Positions 9,374 through 18,140 of a stretch of DNA of 64,000 nt are shown here, one piece after another. The stretch comes from Paenibacillus sp. GSMTC-2017 (GTDB lineage: Bacteria > Bacillota > Bacilli > Paenibacillales > Paenibacillaceae). The DNA is taken from contig NZ_JAECMT010000005.1 of the NCBI RefSeq assembly GCF_016019935.1, positions 310,006-374,005 on the forward strand, written 5' to 3'. Positions within the stretch are counted from its first letter, which is position 1, and each line of letters starts with the position of its first letter. Below the pieces are notes generated by a model. The model saw only the letters and a program-made list of their open reading frames with translations, did no database searches and was not told the origin of the DNA. The translations under genes and the position numbers were made by a program.

Positions 9374-9835
9374 ATGTTCAACCGAGGACTTCTGACTGCG
9401 CTCACTGCTATTGGTGCAGCACAGCTATTAAAGCTGCCTGTTAAATATTTGACCACGGGGCAATGGGATATGAAAAAAATTGCAGGCACAGGCGGCATGC
9501 CAAGCTCACATTCAAGTGGGGTTACAGCATTAGCTGTATTTACTGGAAGAAAATATGGCATGAGTTCGCCTGAATTCGCAATCGCTTCTATGCTAGGTCT
9601 TGTTGTTATGTATGATGCGATGAATATAAGACGACATGCAGGGGAAATTGCTATTCAAGTTAATGATCTTGATTTAGATGTAGAAAAGCTCACAGGTCAT
9701 CATCCTGACATCGATCACAAGCGCCGTAAAGAAAAACTGAAGGAAACACTTGGCCATCATCCAAAAGAAGTTTTCGTAGGTGCATTACTTGGTGCACTGA
9801 TTGGTGTCCTTGGAGCAGAAGCCTCAAAGCGCTAA
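9374..9835 (+). CDS. Divergent PAP2 family membrane protein (YuiD-like)
   Basis: A 153-residue protein of the divergent PAP2/YuiD (DUF212) family. It keeps the family core GTGGMPSSHSS (about residues 37-47), related to the acid-phosphatase PSGH motif, then hydrophobic segments and MYDAMNIRRHAGE. The function is unknown; membership of the PAP2 superfamily suggests a membrane-associated phosphatase or a relative that lost activity. GGGAGG at 9359-9364 is the ribosome site. Monocistronic by appearance. Confidence 0.85.
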   Translation: MFNRGLLTALTAIGAAQLLKLPVKYLTTGQWDMKKIAGTGGMPSSHSSGVTALAVFTGRKYGMSSPEFAIASMLGLVVMYDAMNIRRHAGEIAIQVNDLDLDVEKLTGHHPDIDHKRRKEKLKETLGHHPKEVFVGALLGALIGVLGAEASKR

Positions 9836-9916
9836 CATAGCGATAAAAGGATTGACTATCAAAATTTAATTGTATACAATTTAATTAAATGATAGATAAT
9901 CTGGAGGCGGATATGA

Positions 9917-10411
9917 ATGTCTATATACAATATTGAAGTGAAAACGATACGTGGAGAAGAGCAAACGCTCGCCCCTTACCGCGATCAAGTCATGTTAATT
10001 GTTAATACAGCAACGGGTTGCGGTTTTGCACCACAATTTAAAGGTCTGCAAAAACTGCATGATGACTATAAGGAACAAGGTTTTGCTGTTCTTGGGTTTC
10101 CTTGTGCACAATTCGGTAATCAGGAAAAGGGTAGTGACAGCGAAGTAGCAGAAGCATGTGAACTAAACTTTGGCGTATCTTTCCCTCTTTATTCAAAAAT
10201 TAATGTAAATGGCAGTGACGCTCACCCACTATTCAAATTATTGACGAATGAGGCACGTGGTGTGTTAGGTTCAAAGTCGATAAAATGGAATTTTACGAAG
10301 TTTCTTGTGGATCGTAATGGAAATATAGTGAAACGGTACGGATCAACGGAAGAACCTAGTCGAATTGAAGATGATATCGTTAAACTTATTGAAACTCCAG
10401 AAAAAGCATAA
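9917..10411 (+). CDS. Glutathione peroxidase family (thioredoxin-dependent) peroxidase
   Basis: A 164-residue peroxide reductase of the BsaA/GpxA type. The peroxidatic cysteine lies in NTATGCGFAPQ (Cys35), where the usual family sequence is NVASxCGFT. The second conserved block is FPCAQFGNQE (Cys64, Gln70), and the catalytic Trp-Asn pair is in KWNFTKF. Bacterial members of this non-selenium class normally use thioredoxin as electron donor. Start: ATG at 9917, preceded by GGAGG; the nearby ATG at 9913 is out of frame and soon hits a stop. Followed by a terminator. Confidence 0.92.
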   Translation: MSIYNIEVKTIRGEEQTLAPYRDQVMLIVNTATGCGFAPQFKGLQKLHDDYKEQGFAVLGFPCAQFGNQEKGSDSEVAEACELNFGVSFPLYSKINVNGSDAHPLFKLLTNEARGVLGSKSIKWNFTKFLVDRNGNIVKRYGSTEEPSRIEDDIVKLIETPEKA

Positions 10412-10426
10412 GCAATAGACTCGTTG

Positions 10427-10465
10427 GACTCTGAGGCGATACTTCGCCTAGGAGTCTTTTTTTGT
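10427..10465 (+). terminator. Intrinsic terminator after peroxidase gene
   Basis: GACTCTGAGGCGA pairs with CGCCTAGGAGTC, with a small internal mismatch, and a run of seven T follows. Confidence 0.85.
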
Positions 10466-10667
10466 TTTTTGCTACCATAGGAATGTATGTTCGGTTATAA
10501 TGAGGTATTGTGATCACAATTTCGAACCATGCTATATGTTGTCGAAGTCATTTAATCGTCGTCTCACCTTAAAAATAACTACTTTAGTATCCAACTGTTT
10601 TACTATTGAACGTTTTTGTCATTAGCGTTAATATTATCTAATCTACTTTGTGAAAAGGGGTGACAGG

Positions 10668-12410
10668 GTGAAATTTATTGAACGTTTGAGTTGGTTTTTT
10701 AAGGATAGATGGCTTAGTTATACGATTGCAATTAGCTTGATGACGATAGTAAGCTTATTGTCCTCTATACCACCGAAGCTTATAGGTGATACAGTCGATC
10801 AAATAAGATTAGGACAGTTAACAGGCGATGAGTTAAGAGATACGGTATTATTGCTGATCGGCCTTTCATTATTGTTATATGTACTCGTTTACTTCTGGAT
10901 AACGACATTGTTCGGTAATTCTGCCCTAATTGAGAAAGTACTCAGAGGTCGTTTGCTTGCTCAGTTAACACGGATGAAGCCATCCTTTTTTCAACGAAAC
11001 AGTACTGGTCAACTGATGGCACTTGCTACAAATGATGTATTAGCAATTGGACAAACGGCTGGTTACGGCGTTATGACCCTTGTAAATACGGTCGTGGGTG
11101 CTTCTGTTGTCATTGTTATGATGACTTTTTTTGTTAGCTTCAAACTTATGATTGTTGCTTTGATTCCATTACCATTGCTTGCATTTGCTATCAGTAAATT
11201 AGGCGGAAAAATACGTATACGCTTTATGGCGGCACAAGCATCATTTGGCAAAATGAATGACCATGCGCTGGAATCAATATCAGGAATTCGTGTCATTCGT
11301 TCATATGTTCAAGAGAACCATGATTTAGCTGCTTTTGATAAAGTAACAGCGGATGTAATGGACAAAAACAAAAAAGTATCACTGTTAAATGCAATGTTCC
11401 ATCCACTTATTTCTATTATCGTAGGGATCAGTTATGCCATAAGTCTTGGGTATGGTTCCTATCTTGTTTTTCAGAAAGAAATTATGATCGGGCAGTTGAT
11501 CACATTTAATATCTATTTAGGTATGCTTATTTGGCCAATGATCGCATTTGGTGAGTTTATTAACGTTCTTCAGCGGGGAACTGCTTCGGCAGATCGATTG
11601 GCAGAAGCGTTTGCTGAACAGTCCGATGTAAAAGACCCAGAGCACCCTGTAAATGTTGATTTTCCAACGAGCATCGAACTTAAACATTTCGGATTTACAT
11701 ATCCGACTGCTAATGCGGCAAGTTTAACAGATGTTAGCTTCCGTTTGGAACGTGGTCAAACGCTCGGTATTGTAGGAAGAACTGGTAGTGGTAAAAGTAC
11801 GTTGCTCAAACAGTTGCTAAGGCAGTATCCTGTACAGTCGAATGAACTATTCCTTTCTGAGACACCTATTGAACAAATTTCTCTTGATGTGGTCAAAAGA
11901 TGGGTAGCGTATGTACCTCAAGAGCATCTCCTACTATCGAAATCAATTCGTGACAATATCGCGCTTGGCAAACCGAATGCATCCCCTGAAGAAATTGCAA
12001 AGGCAATCGAAATGGCTTCTTTTACATCAGACATTGCGGGTATGCCGGAAGGTTTGGATACGATTGTTGGGGAAAATGGTGTTATGTTGTCTGGTGGTCA
12101 GAAGCAACGTCTTGCTATTGCAAGAGCACTGCTCATCGACTCTGAAATATTGCTTTTAGACGATTCGTTATCAGCAGTTGATGCACGTACGGAAAGTCGG
12201 ATTTTACATCATATTCGATTGGAACGCGCAGGGAAAACAACATTGATCAGTACACATCGTCTTTCTGCTGTAAGCCATTCTGATTGGATTATTGTACTTA
12301 ATGATGGACGTGTTATTGAAGAAGGTACACATGAACAGCTTATTTTGTTCGGAGGTTGGTACAAGGAGCAATGGGATCGACAGCAGATGGAAGCGAGTCT
12401 GGAAGAATGA
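10668..12410 (+). CDS. yheI: Heterodimeric ABC multidrug exporter, degenerate-site half (YheI/BmrC-like)
   Basis: One half of a type IV ABC exporter pair: six transmembrane helices (about residues 10-300), then a nucleotide-binding domain with Walker A GRTGSGKST, signature LSGGQKQRLAIARAL and Walker B ILLLDDSLSAVDA. The catalytic glutamate after Walker B is aspartate (LLLDD), the feature that marks the degenerate site in BmrC/YheI-type subunits. Overall sequence resembles YheI. I chose the GTG at 10668 because AAAGGGGTGA lies just upstream; a GTG at 10650 has no ribosome site. The partner gene starts 14 bases after the stop. Confidence 0.92.
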   Translation: MKFIERLSWFFKDRWLSYTIAISLMTIVSLLSSIPPKLIGDTVDQIRLGQLTGDELRDTVLLLIGLSLLLYVLVYFWITTLFGNSALIEKVLRGRLLAQLTRMKPSFFQRNSTGQLMALATNDVLAIGQTAGYGVMTLVNTVVGASVVIVMMTFFVSFKLMIVALIPLPLLAFAISKLGGKIRIRFMAAQASFGKMNDHALESISGIRVIRSYVQENHDLAAFDKVTADVMDKNKKVSLLNAMFHPLISIIVGISYAISLGYGSYLVFQKEIMIGQLITFNIYLGMLIWPMIAFGEFINVLQRGTASADRLAEAFAEQSDVKDPEHPVNVDFPTSIELKHFGFTYPTANAASLTDVSFRLERGQTLGIVGRTGSGKSTLLKQLLRQYPVQSNELFLSETPIEQISLDVVKRWVAYVPQEHLLLSKSIRDNIALGKPNASPEEIAKAIEMASFTSDIAGMPEGLDTIVGENGVMLSGGQKQRLAIARALLIDSEILLLDDSLSAVDARTESRILHHIRLERAGKTTLISTHRLSAVSHSDWIIVLNDGRVIEEGTHEQLILFGGWYKEQWDRQQMEASLEE

Positions 12411-12424
12411 GGAGGCGGCAATCT

Positions 12425-14206
12425 ATGTCATCACATACGTCATCGCAAAGATCACAATCTACAGCAAGGCGTTTGATCGGATACGCGATGGTATACAAAT
12501 ATCGAATCGCTTTAGCGCTTCTTATTCTGTGCAGCGCAGTTGGCGCAGAACTCGCCGGTCCTTTCATCGTAAAGACGATTATTGATAATCATCTTACTGG
12601 ATTAAAAGGTAATATGACTTCTGTTTTTTGGCTGCTTGCCTTATATGTTGGATTATTGCTTATTTCTGGGCTATTCCATTTTCTTCAAGCGTATATCTTG
12701 CAGAGCACAGCGTTACAAATCATTAAAAATATGCGCATGGATCTTATGAGGCATATCGGTCGAATTCCTTTGAGATACTTCGATAATACGCCAATAGGTC
12801 AAATTGTTTCGCGAATTGCAAATGATACGGAAGCCATCAGAGATTTGTTTATGAGTTTTATGGCGACTTTTGTCGTCAGCTTCGTACAGCTAGTCGGGAT
12901 CTTTACGGCATTGTTTATTTTAGATGCAAAACTGGCGATGTTATGTTTGTTGCTGCCGCCAATTTTCGCTGTTATTATGGTCATTCATTTGAAGTATTCC
13001 AAAAAGTACATTTCCGTTATGCGGGCTAGACTTAGCGACATGAATGCGATGATTAATGAATCCATTTCGGTCATGCCGATTATTCAAGCTTTCCGTCGAG
13101 AAAAGAAAACGATGGAAGAATTTGAAGTGCTTAATGAGGATCGTTACATAAATCAAATTAAGCAATTCCGCGTATTTTCATTATCCTCGCGTAATATTGT
13201 CGGCACGATTGGCAGTCTAGTGACAGCTTTCGTCATTTGGTATTTCGGTGGAGATGCTCTAGCAGGCGGAATTATGTTTGGTGTGTTTTATGCGTTTATT
13301 GATTATTTGGGACGGATTTTCCACCCAATTATAGGTATCTTTGATCAATTGACGAATGCACAACGCGCATTTGTATCTGCGGAAAAAGTGTTTGCGATTA
13401 TGGATATCGAAGGTGCAGAAGTTGAAGAAGTTTCAACTTTGAAACGTCCACAAGGAGATATTCGTTTCCAAGACATCACTTTCGCCTACAAAGAAGGTGA
13501 CAATGTACTCAAAAACATTTCCTTCGAAGTACGTAAAGGAGAGACAATCGCGCTTGTTGGTCATACAGGCTCAGGTAAAAGCTCGATTATGAATCTGTTG
13601 TTAGGATTTTACGAGCCAAACAATGGTTCAATTACCATTGATGGAAGAGATATTAAGACGATGTCTAAGCAAGAGCTCCGTCAACATATGGGTATCGTAT
13701 TGCAAGATCCTTATTTGTTCGCAGGGGATATTTCGTTTAATGTAAGTCTTTACAATAAAGAGATTACTGAAGAACGAGTGAAAAAAGCTTTGCAGGAAGT
13801 TGGCGCATCGAGCTTCGTTGAGGCATTGCCGAAAGGTTATAAGGAAGAAGTAGTTGAACGAGGCAGCACGTTGTCAGCAGGACAGCGACAACTTATTTCC
13901 TTCGCAAGAGCGCTAGCTTTTGACCCAGCAATTCTTATATTAGATGAAGCAACTGCAAGTATAGATAGTGAAACGGAAGGGCTCATTCAACGAGCATTGC
14001 AGGTCGTTAGTGAAGGACGAACTACATTAGTTATCGCCCATCGCCTATCCACGATAAGAGATGCTGATCAAATTCTTGTTCTTCATAAAGGAGAAATTGT
14101 CGAACGAGGCAATCATGATGCGCTAATGGCTATTGGGGGAAGGTACTTCAAAATGTATCAACTTCAGAAAGGTGAAGGAGTTACTCCAGGAGCAGCTCAA
14201 AAATGA
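12425..14206 (+). CDS. yheH: Heterodimeric ABC multidrug exporter, consensus-site half (YheH/BmrD-like)
   Basis: Partner of the preceding gene (593 residues from the ATG at 12425, which has GAGGAGG nine bases upstream; an in-frame ATG at 12407 overlaps the previous stop but lacks a good site). Six transmembrane helices are followed by Walker A GHTGSGKSS, signature LSAGQRQLISFARAL and Walker B LILDEATASIDSETE with the catalytic Glu present. It aligns with YheH but, from memory, YheH is longer because of an insertion between the first two helices that is absent here. Together the two halves should extrude hydrophobic drugs or lipids. Confidence 0.92.
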   Translation: MSSHTSSQRSQSTARRLIGYAMVYKYRIALALLILCSAVGAELAGPFIVKTIIDNHLTGLKGNMTSVFWLLALYVGLLLISGLFHFLQAYILQSTALQIIKNMRMDLMRHIGRIPLRYFDNTPIGQIVSRIANDTEAIRDLFMSFMATFVVSFVQLVGIFTALFILDAKLAMLCLLLPPIFAVIMVIHLKYSKKYISVMRARLSDMNAMINESISVMPIIQAFRREKKTMEEFEVLNEDRYINQIKQFRVFSLSSRNIVGTIGSLVTAFVIWYFGGDALAGGIMFGVFYAFIDYLGRIFHPIIGIFDQLTNAQRAFVSAEKVFAIMDIEGAEVEEVSTLKRPQGDIRFQDITFAYKEGDNVLKNISFEVRKGETIALVGHTGSGKSSIMNLLLGFYEPNNGSITIDGRDIKTMSKQELRQHMGIVLQDPYLFAGDISFNVSLYNKEITEERVKKALQEVGASSFVEALPKGYKEEVVERGSTLSAGQRQLISFARALAFDPAILILDEATASIDSETEGLIQRALQVVSEGRTTLVIAHRLSTIRDADQILVLHKGEIVERGNHDALMAIGGRYFKMYQLQKGEGVTPGAAQK

Positions 14207-14215
14207 TAATGAAAT

Positions 14216-14257
14216 GAGGTTTGGTGGGCGGTATTGCGCCATCAGACCTCTTTTTTT
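14216..14257 (+). terminator. Intrinsic terminator after exporter operon
   Basis: GAGGTTTGGTGG and CCATCAGACCTC pair with G-U wobbles, followed by seven T. Confidence 0.85.
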
Positions 14258-14352
14258 GTTATTTTTATAGGTAAAAGGGTGCGCTAATGGGTGTAACTTG
14301 TATATAATAAGTAGGATAAGCTTAAAAAGCGTTAGAATAGGAGTGGAACAAA

Positions 14353-14631
14353 ATGAGTGAACAAGTAAATGAGCAAGAACTAGTTGCGTACATCGCAGAA
14401 CGAACAAAGGTGGACAGCAAAAAAGTTCAGTTAGTTCTAAAGCATGAACAAACGTTTATCAATAATGCCCAAGCAGATAAAAAAGGTGAAGTTGATATTG
14501 ATAGTGATGAGCTTGTAGATTATATCCTGGCCAAACGCGATGTAGGACTAAATGAGCTTCAAGTTGAAGAGATATTGGATTTGGAAATGGAATATTTGAT
14601 GGACAAGGGACTAGCTGGTTACGTAGATTAA
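14353..14631 (+). CDS. Small acidic protein with an internal duplication
   Basis: A 92-residue protein with no family I can name. It is built from two copies of one helical unit: ELVAYIAERTKVDSKKVQLVL from residue 9 and ELVDYILAKRDVGLNELQVEE from residue 53, 44 residues apart, each followed by a further acidic helix. The first copy loosely resembles the N-terminal helices of HU/IHF proteins, but the DNA-binding arm is absent. No signal peptide or membrane segment. The ATG is preceded by TAGGAGTGG, and it stands alone downstream of a terminator. Real coding status is supported by ribosome site and regular composition. Confidence 0.75.
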   Translation: MSEQVNEQELVAYIAERTKVDSKKVQLVLKHEQTFINNAQADKKGEVDIDSDELVDYILAKRDVGLNELQVEEILDLEMEYLMDKGLAGYVD

Positions 14632-14687
14632 TGCATCAAAAATAGATGCTAGTCGATTATTAATAAAGAGATGGAGGTGCGCCTGTT

Positions 14688-15560
14688 TTGGCAAATAACA
14701 AAGTACATAAGAAGCTGCCTAAGCTGGAAATTTTGAAAAGATTCATTTTTATAACGATTGGTTCGATACTGATGGGTGTGGCTCTTGAAAAATTTCTAGT
14801 TCCTTATGAAATTATCGATGGAGGTATAGCGGGTATATCTATTATGCTATCGACCTTAACTCCGGTGCCCCTCGCTGTGTATTTGTTTGTGCTCAACGTA
14901 CCATTTCTTATCTTAGGGTATAAGCAACTGGGCAAAACATTTGCGATATCTACCTTTTACGGAATTGTCGTTATGTCGCTTACAACATTTGCACTTCATG
15001 ATAGTGGAGCGTTTCCTGAAGATAAGCTATTAGCTGTATTGTTCGGTGGACTTATTCTAGGAGCTGGTGTTGGACTTGTTATTCGTTATGGAGGATCACT
15101 TGATGGGATAGAAATCGTATCGATTCTTGTTTCGAAGAAACTACGTACAGCTGTTGGACAAGTCATTATGGTCTTTAATTTAATTATTTTTATTATTTCA
15201 GGTTTCGTGTTCGAATGGACATCGGCGATGTATTCCATCTTCACCTATTACATAGCGATAAAAGTTATAGACATAGTCGTAGAAGGTCTCGATGAATCGA
15301 AATCCGTGACGATTATCTCGAAAGAGTATGACGAAATTTCACAAGCGATTATGGATCGTCTTGGCCGGGGCACTACTCTATTGCAAGCACGTGGTGGATA
15401 TTCTGGTGATGAAACTCAAGTTATTTATTGTGTAGTATCCCGTCTTGAACTTGCAAAGCTTAAAGGGATTGTTCAATCCATCGACGAAAATGCTTTTATT
15501 GCGGTTGAACATGTATCCGATGTCATGGGTGGAAACTTTAGCAAAGAAAGTATTCATTAA
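14688..15560 (+). CDS. YitT family membrane protein (DUF161/DUF2179)
   Basis: A 290-residue membrane protein of the YitT family. An N-terminal region of about five hydrophobic segments (residues 20-190) contains the family signature GGIAGISIMLS and GGSLDGIEIVSILVS. The C-terminal soluble domain (about 200-285) with RGTTLLQARGGYSG and VVSRLELAKLK is DUF2179. The start is TTG at 14688, chosen because ATGGAGGTG at 14671-14679 is correctly placed and no ATG is available nearby. Function unknown; the family is abundant in Bacilli. A bidirectional terminator follows. Confidence 0.88.
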   Translation: MANNKVHKKLPKLEILKRFIFITIGSILMGVALEKFLVPYEIIDGGIAGISIMLSTLTPVPLAVYLFVLNVPFLILGYKQLGKTFAISTFYGIVVMSLTTFALHDSGAFPEDKLLAVLFGGLILGAGVGLVIRYGGSLDGIEIVSILVSKKLRTAVGQVIMVFNLIIFIISGFVFEWTSAMYSIFTYYIAIKVIDIVVEGLDESKSVTIISKEYDEISQAIMDRLGRGTTLLQARGGYSGDETQVIYCVVSRLELAKLKGIVQSIDENAFIAVEHVSDVMGGNFSKESIH

Positions 15561-15608
15561 TGAAAACATCGTTTCATGTTAAAGTAGGATCGTAGTACTG
15601 ACGAAAAG

Positions 15609-15648
15609 TAAAGGCACATGCCAATCGGCATGTGCCTTTACTTTTTTT
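15609..15648. terminator. Bidirectional intrinsic terminator
   Basis: A 14-bp perfect stem (TAAAGGCACATGCC with its complement) flanked by a T-run on the + side and an A-rich run on the other. It separates two convergent genes. Confidence 0.9.
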
Positions 15649-15658
15649 AAATCAATTA

Positions 15659-16858
15659 TTAGGCATTCAACTGTTGTTCAGCTGCACGTGGTTGAGCAAG
15701 TCCTCTATCTTTTACTCCAAGTATAAAAAATAAGGCAATAATCATGCCGCCTGTAGCAGTATAAAATAAGGAGGAGTAACCAAATCCGTCTATTAGTGCC
15801 CCCATTATTGGAGGAGAAGTTATTGCAGCTAATGACGAAGCAAAGTAATAGATTCCTGTCCTTGTTCCAATGCTACTTTCCTTACCCAATGCAATAACAA
15901 ACGGATACGAGTTAATATTAATAAGTGCCCAGAAGACACCGCCAATGAGCAGCAACATACGAAGTGCAAACATAGATTCAATAAAAGTAATTAACCCAAA
16001 TGTAAGGATAAGGCCAATTACACCAGTCAAAATAAGTCGTTTCTTCCCGAAGCGCTTGCCAAGCAACCCGCTTGGTATTGCTGCAGCTACAAATGCAACA
16101 GAGAAGAAAGCTAATGAAAACCCAGATTGTGCTTCAGATAAGCCAAGATGATTTTTGCCATAGAGGGTAAAGAGTGTTTCAACGCCTTGGTAAGAAAAAA
16201 ACCAGAAGAAGATAGCACCAATTAAGAAGAATGTAGATCGATTCCACTCTGCTCTGAAGGAAGTTAGAGGCTGCGTTGTAGTTGGCTGATAGGAGATGGA
16301 GTCTCTTTTTTCACGAATGACCCATAACAAAATGACTAAGCAAAGTAAGGTAAGCAACGAGGTTGTCAGAAATGGGAGGGAGTTATGTTGATCATATAAG
16401 TATGAACCACCGACAAATGCAATAATTGCACCAACGCCACCCATAAAATTAATGATGCCGCTTGCTTGAGTACGCTTAAAGTTTGGCGTAATATCTGGCA
16501 TTAATGCGATTACTGGCGAGCGATATATACTCATCGATAAGTTCATACATATCATAAATATGATGAGCATAAACAAACTGTTATGCCAAGGGATCAGGGC
16601 AGTGAAAAGTGCAGCGAGAGGCATACCAATTAACAAAAATGGCATCCTTTTGCCCAAAAAGCTATTGGTGCGGTCACTACGCCGCCCAATAATAGGTTGA
16701 ATGACGATAGCGAAGTAGTTATCTATCGTCATCATAAACCCAATGAGTTTAATACTCGTTATATATTTCTCAAGAAAAAATGGAACAAAAGCGTTGTACA
16801 GTGACCAAGTTACGGAAATGCTGAAAAGTCCTAAACCTAGCAACCACATTTTTTTCAT
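15659..16858 (-). CDS. MFS transporter (SLC45-like)
   Basis: A 399-residue, 12-helix major facilitator. The loop between helices 2 and 3 has IIGRRSDRTNSFLGKRMPF, the MFS motif A in the variant seen in SLC45/sugar-cation symporters; a second copy-like loop is GLLGKRFGKKRL mid-protein. It overlaps the upstream glycerophosphodiesterase by 4 bases, so both are one operon, suggesting uptake of a sugar or of a product of phosphodiester hydrolysis. The substrate is not certain. Confidence 0.85.
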   Translation of the reverse strand: MKKMWLLGLGLFSISVTWSLYNAFVPFFLEKYITSIKLIGFMMTIDNYFAIVIQPIIGRRSDRTNSFLGKRMPFLLIGMPLAALFTALIPWHNSLFMLIIFMICMNLSMSIYRSPVIALMPDITPNFKRTQASGIINFMGGVGAIIAFVGGSYLYDQHNSLPFLTTSLLTLLCLVILLWVIREKRDSISYQPTTTQPLTSFRAEWNRSTFFLIGAIFFWFFSYQGVETLFTLYGKNHLGLSEAQSGFSLAFFSVAFVAAAIPSGLLGKRFGKKRLILTGVIGLILTFGLITFIESMFALRMLLLIGGVFWALININSYPFVIALGKESSIGTRTGIYYFASSLAAITSPPIMGALIDGFGYSSLFYTATGGMIIALFFILGVKDRGLAQPRAAEQQLNA

Positions 16859-17601
16859 TCGGCCGCAGCACCTCTTTCCTCTAATAGAGTAACAAGTTGA
16901 TCTGGATAATCCGTAATAATACCACTAACATTTGCTTGTAGTAACCGCTCCATCTCTGTTATTTCGTTTACGGTGAATGGATAATAAACAATGCCATGTT
17001 TGGCAGCTTCGGCAACCCACTCGGGTAATACTGCATATTTGTATGCATGCAGTGCGTCTGCCTGTATAGTAGCTGCATATTTCCACGGTTCATACAAACC
17101 TTCCATATACAAGACGCCGGTTTTGATTTCTGGAGCAAGTTGCTTACATAGTGCTAAAGAATAGTGATTAAAGCTAGAAATGATGACCTGATCGCTCATT
17201 CCGTAATTACGTACAACATCTATAACCTGTTGCTCGATACCTGGATACAAAATGATGCCATTTTTTAATTCAATGTTTATAATCAGTTCAGTCTTTTGTG
17301 TGAGTGCAAGCAATTGTTGAAGAGTGGGTACCCGTTCTTCTGAAAAGGAAGAATCAAACCAACTGCCAGCGTCTAGATCTGACAACTCATCATAGTTAGT
17401 ATCTTTTACAAGCTTATTTGCACCTGCCGTCCGTGCCAACGATTCATCATGGATAAGAACAAGTTGACCATCCTTGGTCTGTTGTACATCGGTTTCAATA
17501 CCAGTAGCCCCAAGCTCGATTGCTTTCTTAAAAGCAGCTAAAGTATTTTCCGGGCAATAACCACTCGCCCCGCGATGTGCAAATATAATAGGTTGATTCA
17601 T
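16855..17601 (-). CDS. Glycerophosphodiester phosphodiesterase (GdpD/UgpQ type)
   Basis: Cytoplasmic enzyme (no signal peptide) that hydrolyses glycerophosphodiesters to glycerol-3-phosphate and an alcohol. The 248 residues carry the GDPD motif set: FAHRGASGYCPENTLAAF (catalytic His and Arg at the start), then GIETDVQQTKDGQLVLIHDE with metal-binding Glu/Asp and the second catalytic His. I chose the ATG at 17601, which has GAGAGGA upstream, over one at 17619. It is first in a two-gene operon with the MFS transporter. Confidence 0.92.
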   Translation of the reverse strand: MNQPIIFAHRGASGYCPENTLAAFKKAIELGATGIETDVQQTKDGQLVLIHDESLARTAGANKLVKDTNYDELSDLDAGSWFDSSFSEERVPTLQQLLALTQKTELIINIELKNGIILYPGIEQQVIDVVRNYGMSDQVIISSFNHYSLALCKQLAPEIKTGVLYMEGLYEPWKYAATIQADALHAYKYAVLPEWVAEAAKHGIVYYPFTVNEITEMERLLQANVSGIITDYPDQLVTLLEERGAAAE

Positions 17602-17723
17602 GTTGTTCCATCCTCTCATGTCTTTATGGATTACTAGTTCGAACCATTATCTGGATCGTAGCATAATCAAGCCATTAATCATAGTGCAAATAGAAAAGTG
17701 GCTCCATATATAAATAAACGCCC

Positions 17724-17753
17724 TTTACATACCCTGTAGGGGTATGGTAAAAT
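17724..17753 (+). promoter_or_regulatory. csoR-copZ promoter
   Basis: TTTACA (17724-17729), an 18-base spacer and TAAAAT (17748-17753). The first CsoR operator lies in the spacer, so repressor binding would exclude RNA polymerase. Confidence 0.75.
17729..17745 (+). promoter_or_regulatory. CsoR-type operator 1
   Basis: ATACCCTGTAGGGGTAT: perfect 6-bp arms ATACCC/GGGTAT around five bases, the G-tract palindrome type bound by CsoR repressors. Confidence 0.8.
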
Positions 17754-17768
17754 CAATTTGTAAACAAA

Positions 17769-17785
17769 ATACCCCATGGAGGTAT
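17769..17785 (+). promoter_or_regulatory. CsoR-type operator 2 overlapping the ribosome site
   Basis: ATACCCCATGGAGGTAT: 17 bases like operator 1, with 5-bp perfect outer arms and an inner CATG palindrome. It starts exactly 40 bases after operator 1 and includes the GGAGGT ribosome site. Confidence 0.55.
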
Positions 17786-17790
17786 ATTGC

Positions 17791-18123
17791 ATGGATATAA
17801 CGAACGAAGGTTCAGATGATAACTGCTGCCATTCCGAAGTCGGTGAACGGAAAAGTCATCATTCTGATAAGCTGAAGCAAAATTTAAGCTCTAGACTTAA
17901 TCGTATTGAAGGTCAAATCAGAGGCGTCAAAGCAATGATTGAAAAAGACACGTATTGTGACGATGTCCTAACGCAAATTGCTGCTGCACAATCGGCATTA
18001 GGTAGTGTAGCCAAGCTATTACTGGAAGGCCACTTGAAGAGTTGTGTTGTAGAACGAATTCAAGCTGGAGAAGATGAAGTTATTGAAGAATTACTAGTAA
18101 CTGTAAATAAATTAATGAAATAA
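17791..18123 (+). CDS. csoR: Copper-sensing repressor CsoR
   Basis: Cu(I)-responsive repressor of the CsoR/RcnR family, an all-helical tetramer that leaves DNA when copper binds. From the ATG at 17791 (GGAGGT upstream; an ATG at 17776 overlaps that ribosome site) it has 110 residues. The ligand set Cys56, His81, Cys85 has the 25 and 4 spacing known for Cys-His-Cys Cu(I) sites in CsoR, which favours copper over nickel or formaldehyde sensing. A His/Cys-containing N-terminal tail (CCH and SHH) is extra. It precedes copZ by 17 bases and is probably autoregulated through the palindromes upstream. Confidence 0.92.
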   Translation: MDITNEGSDDNCCHSEVGERKSHHSDKLKQNLSSRLNRIEGQIRGVKAMIEKDTYCDDVLTQIAAAQSALGSVAKLLLEGHLKSCVVERIQAGEDEVIEELLVTVNKLMK

Positions 18124-18140
18124 CGAGAGGAGAATGTAAT

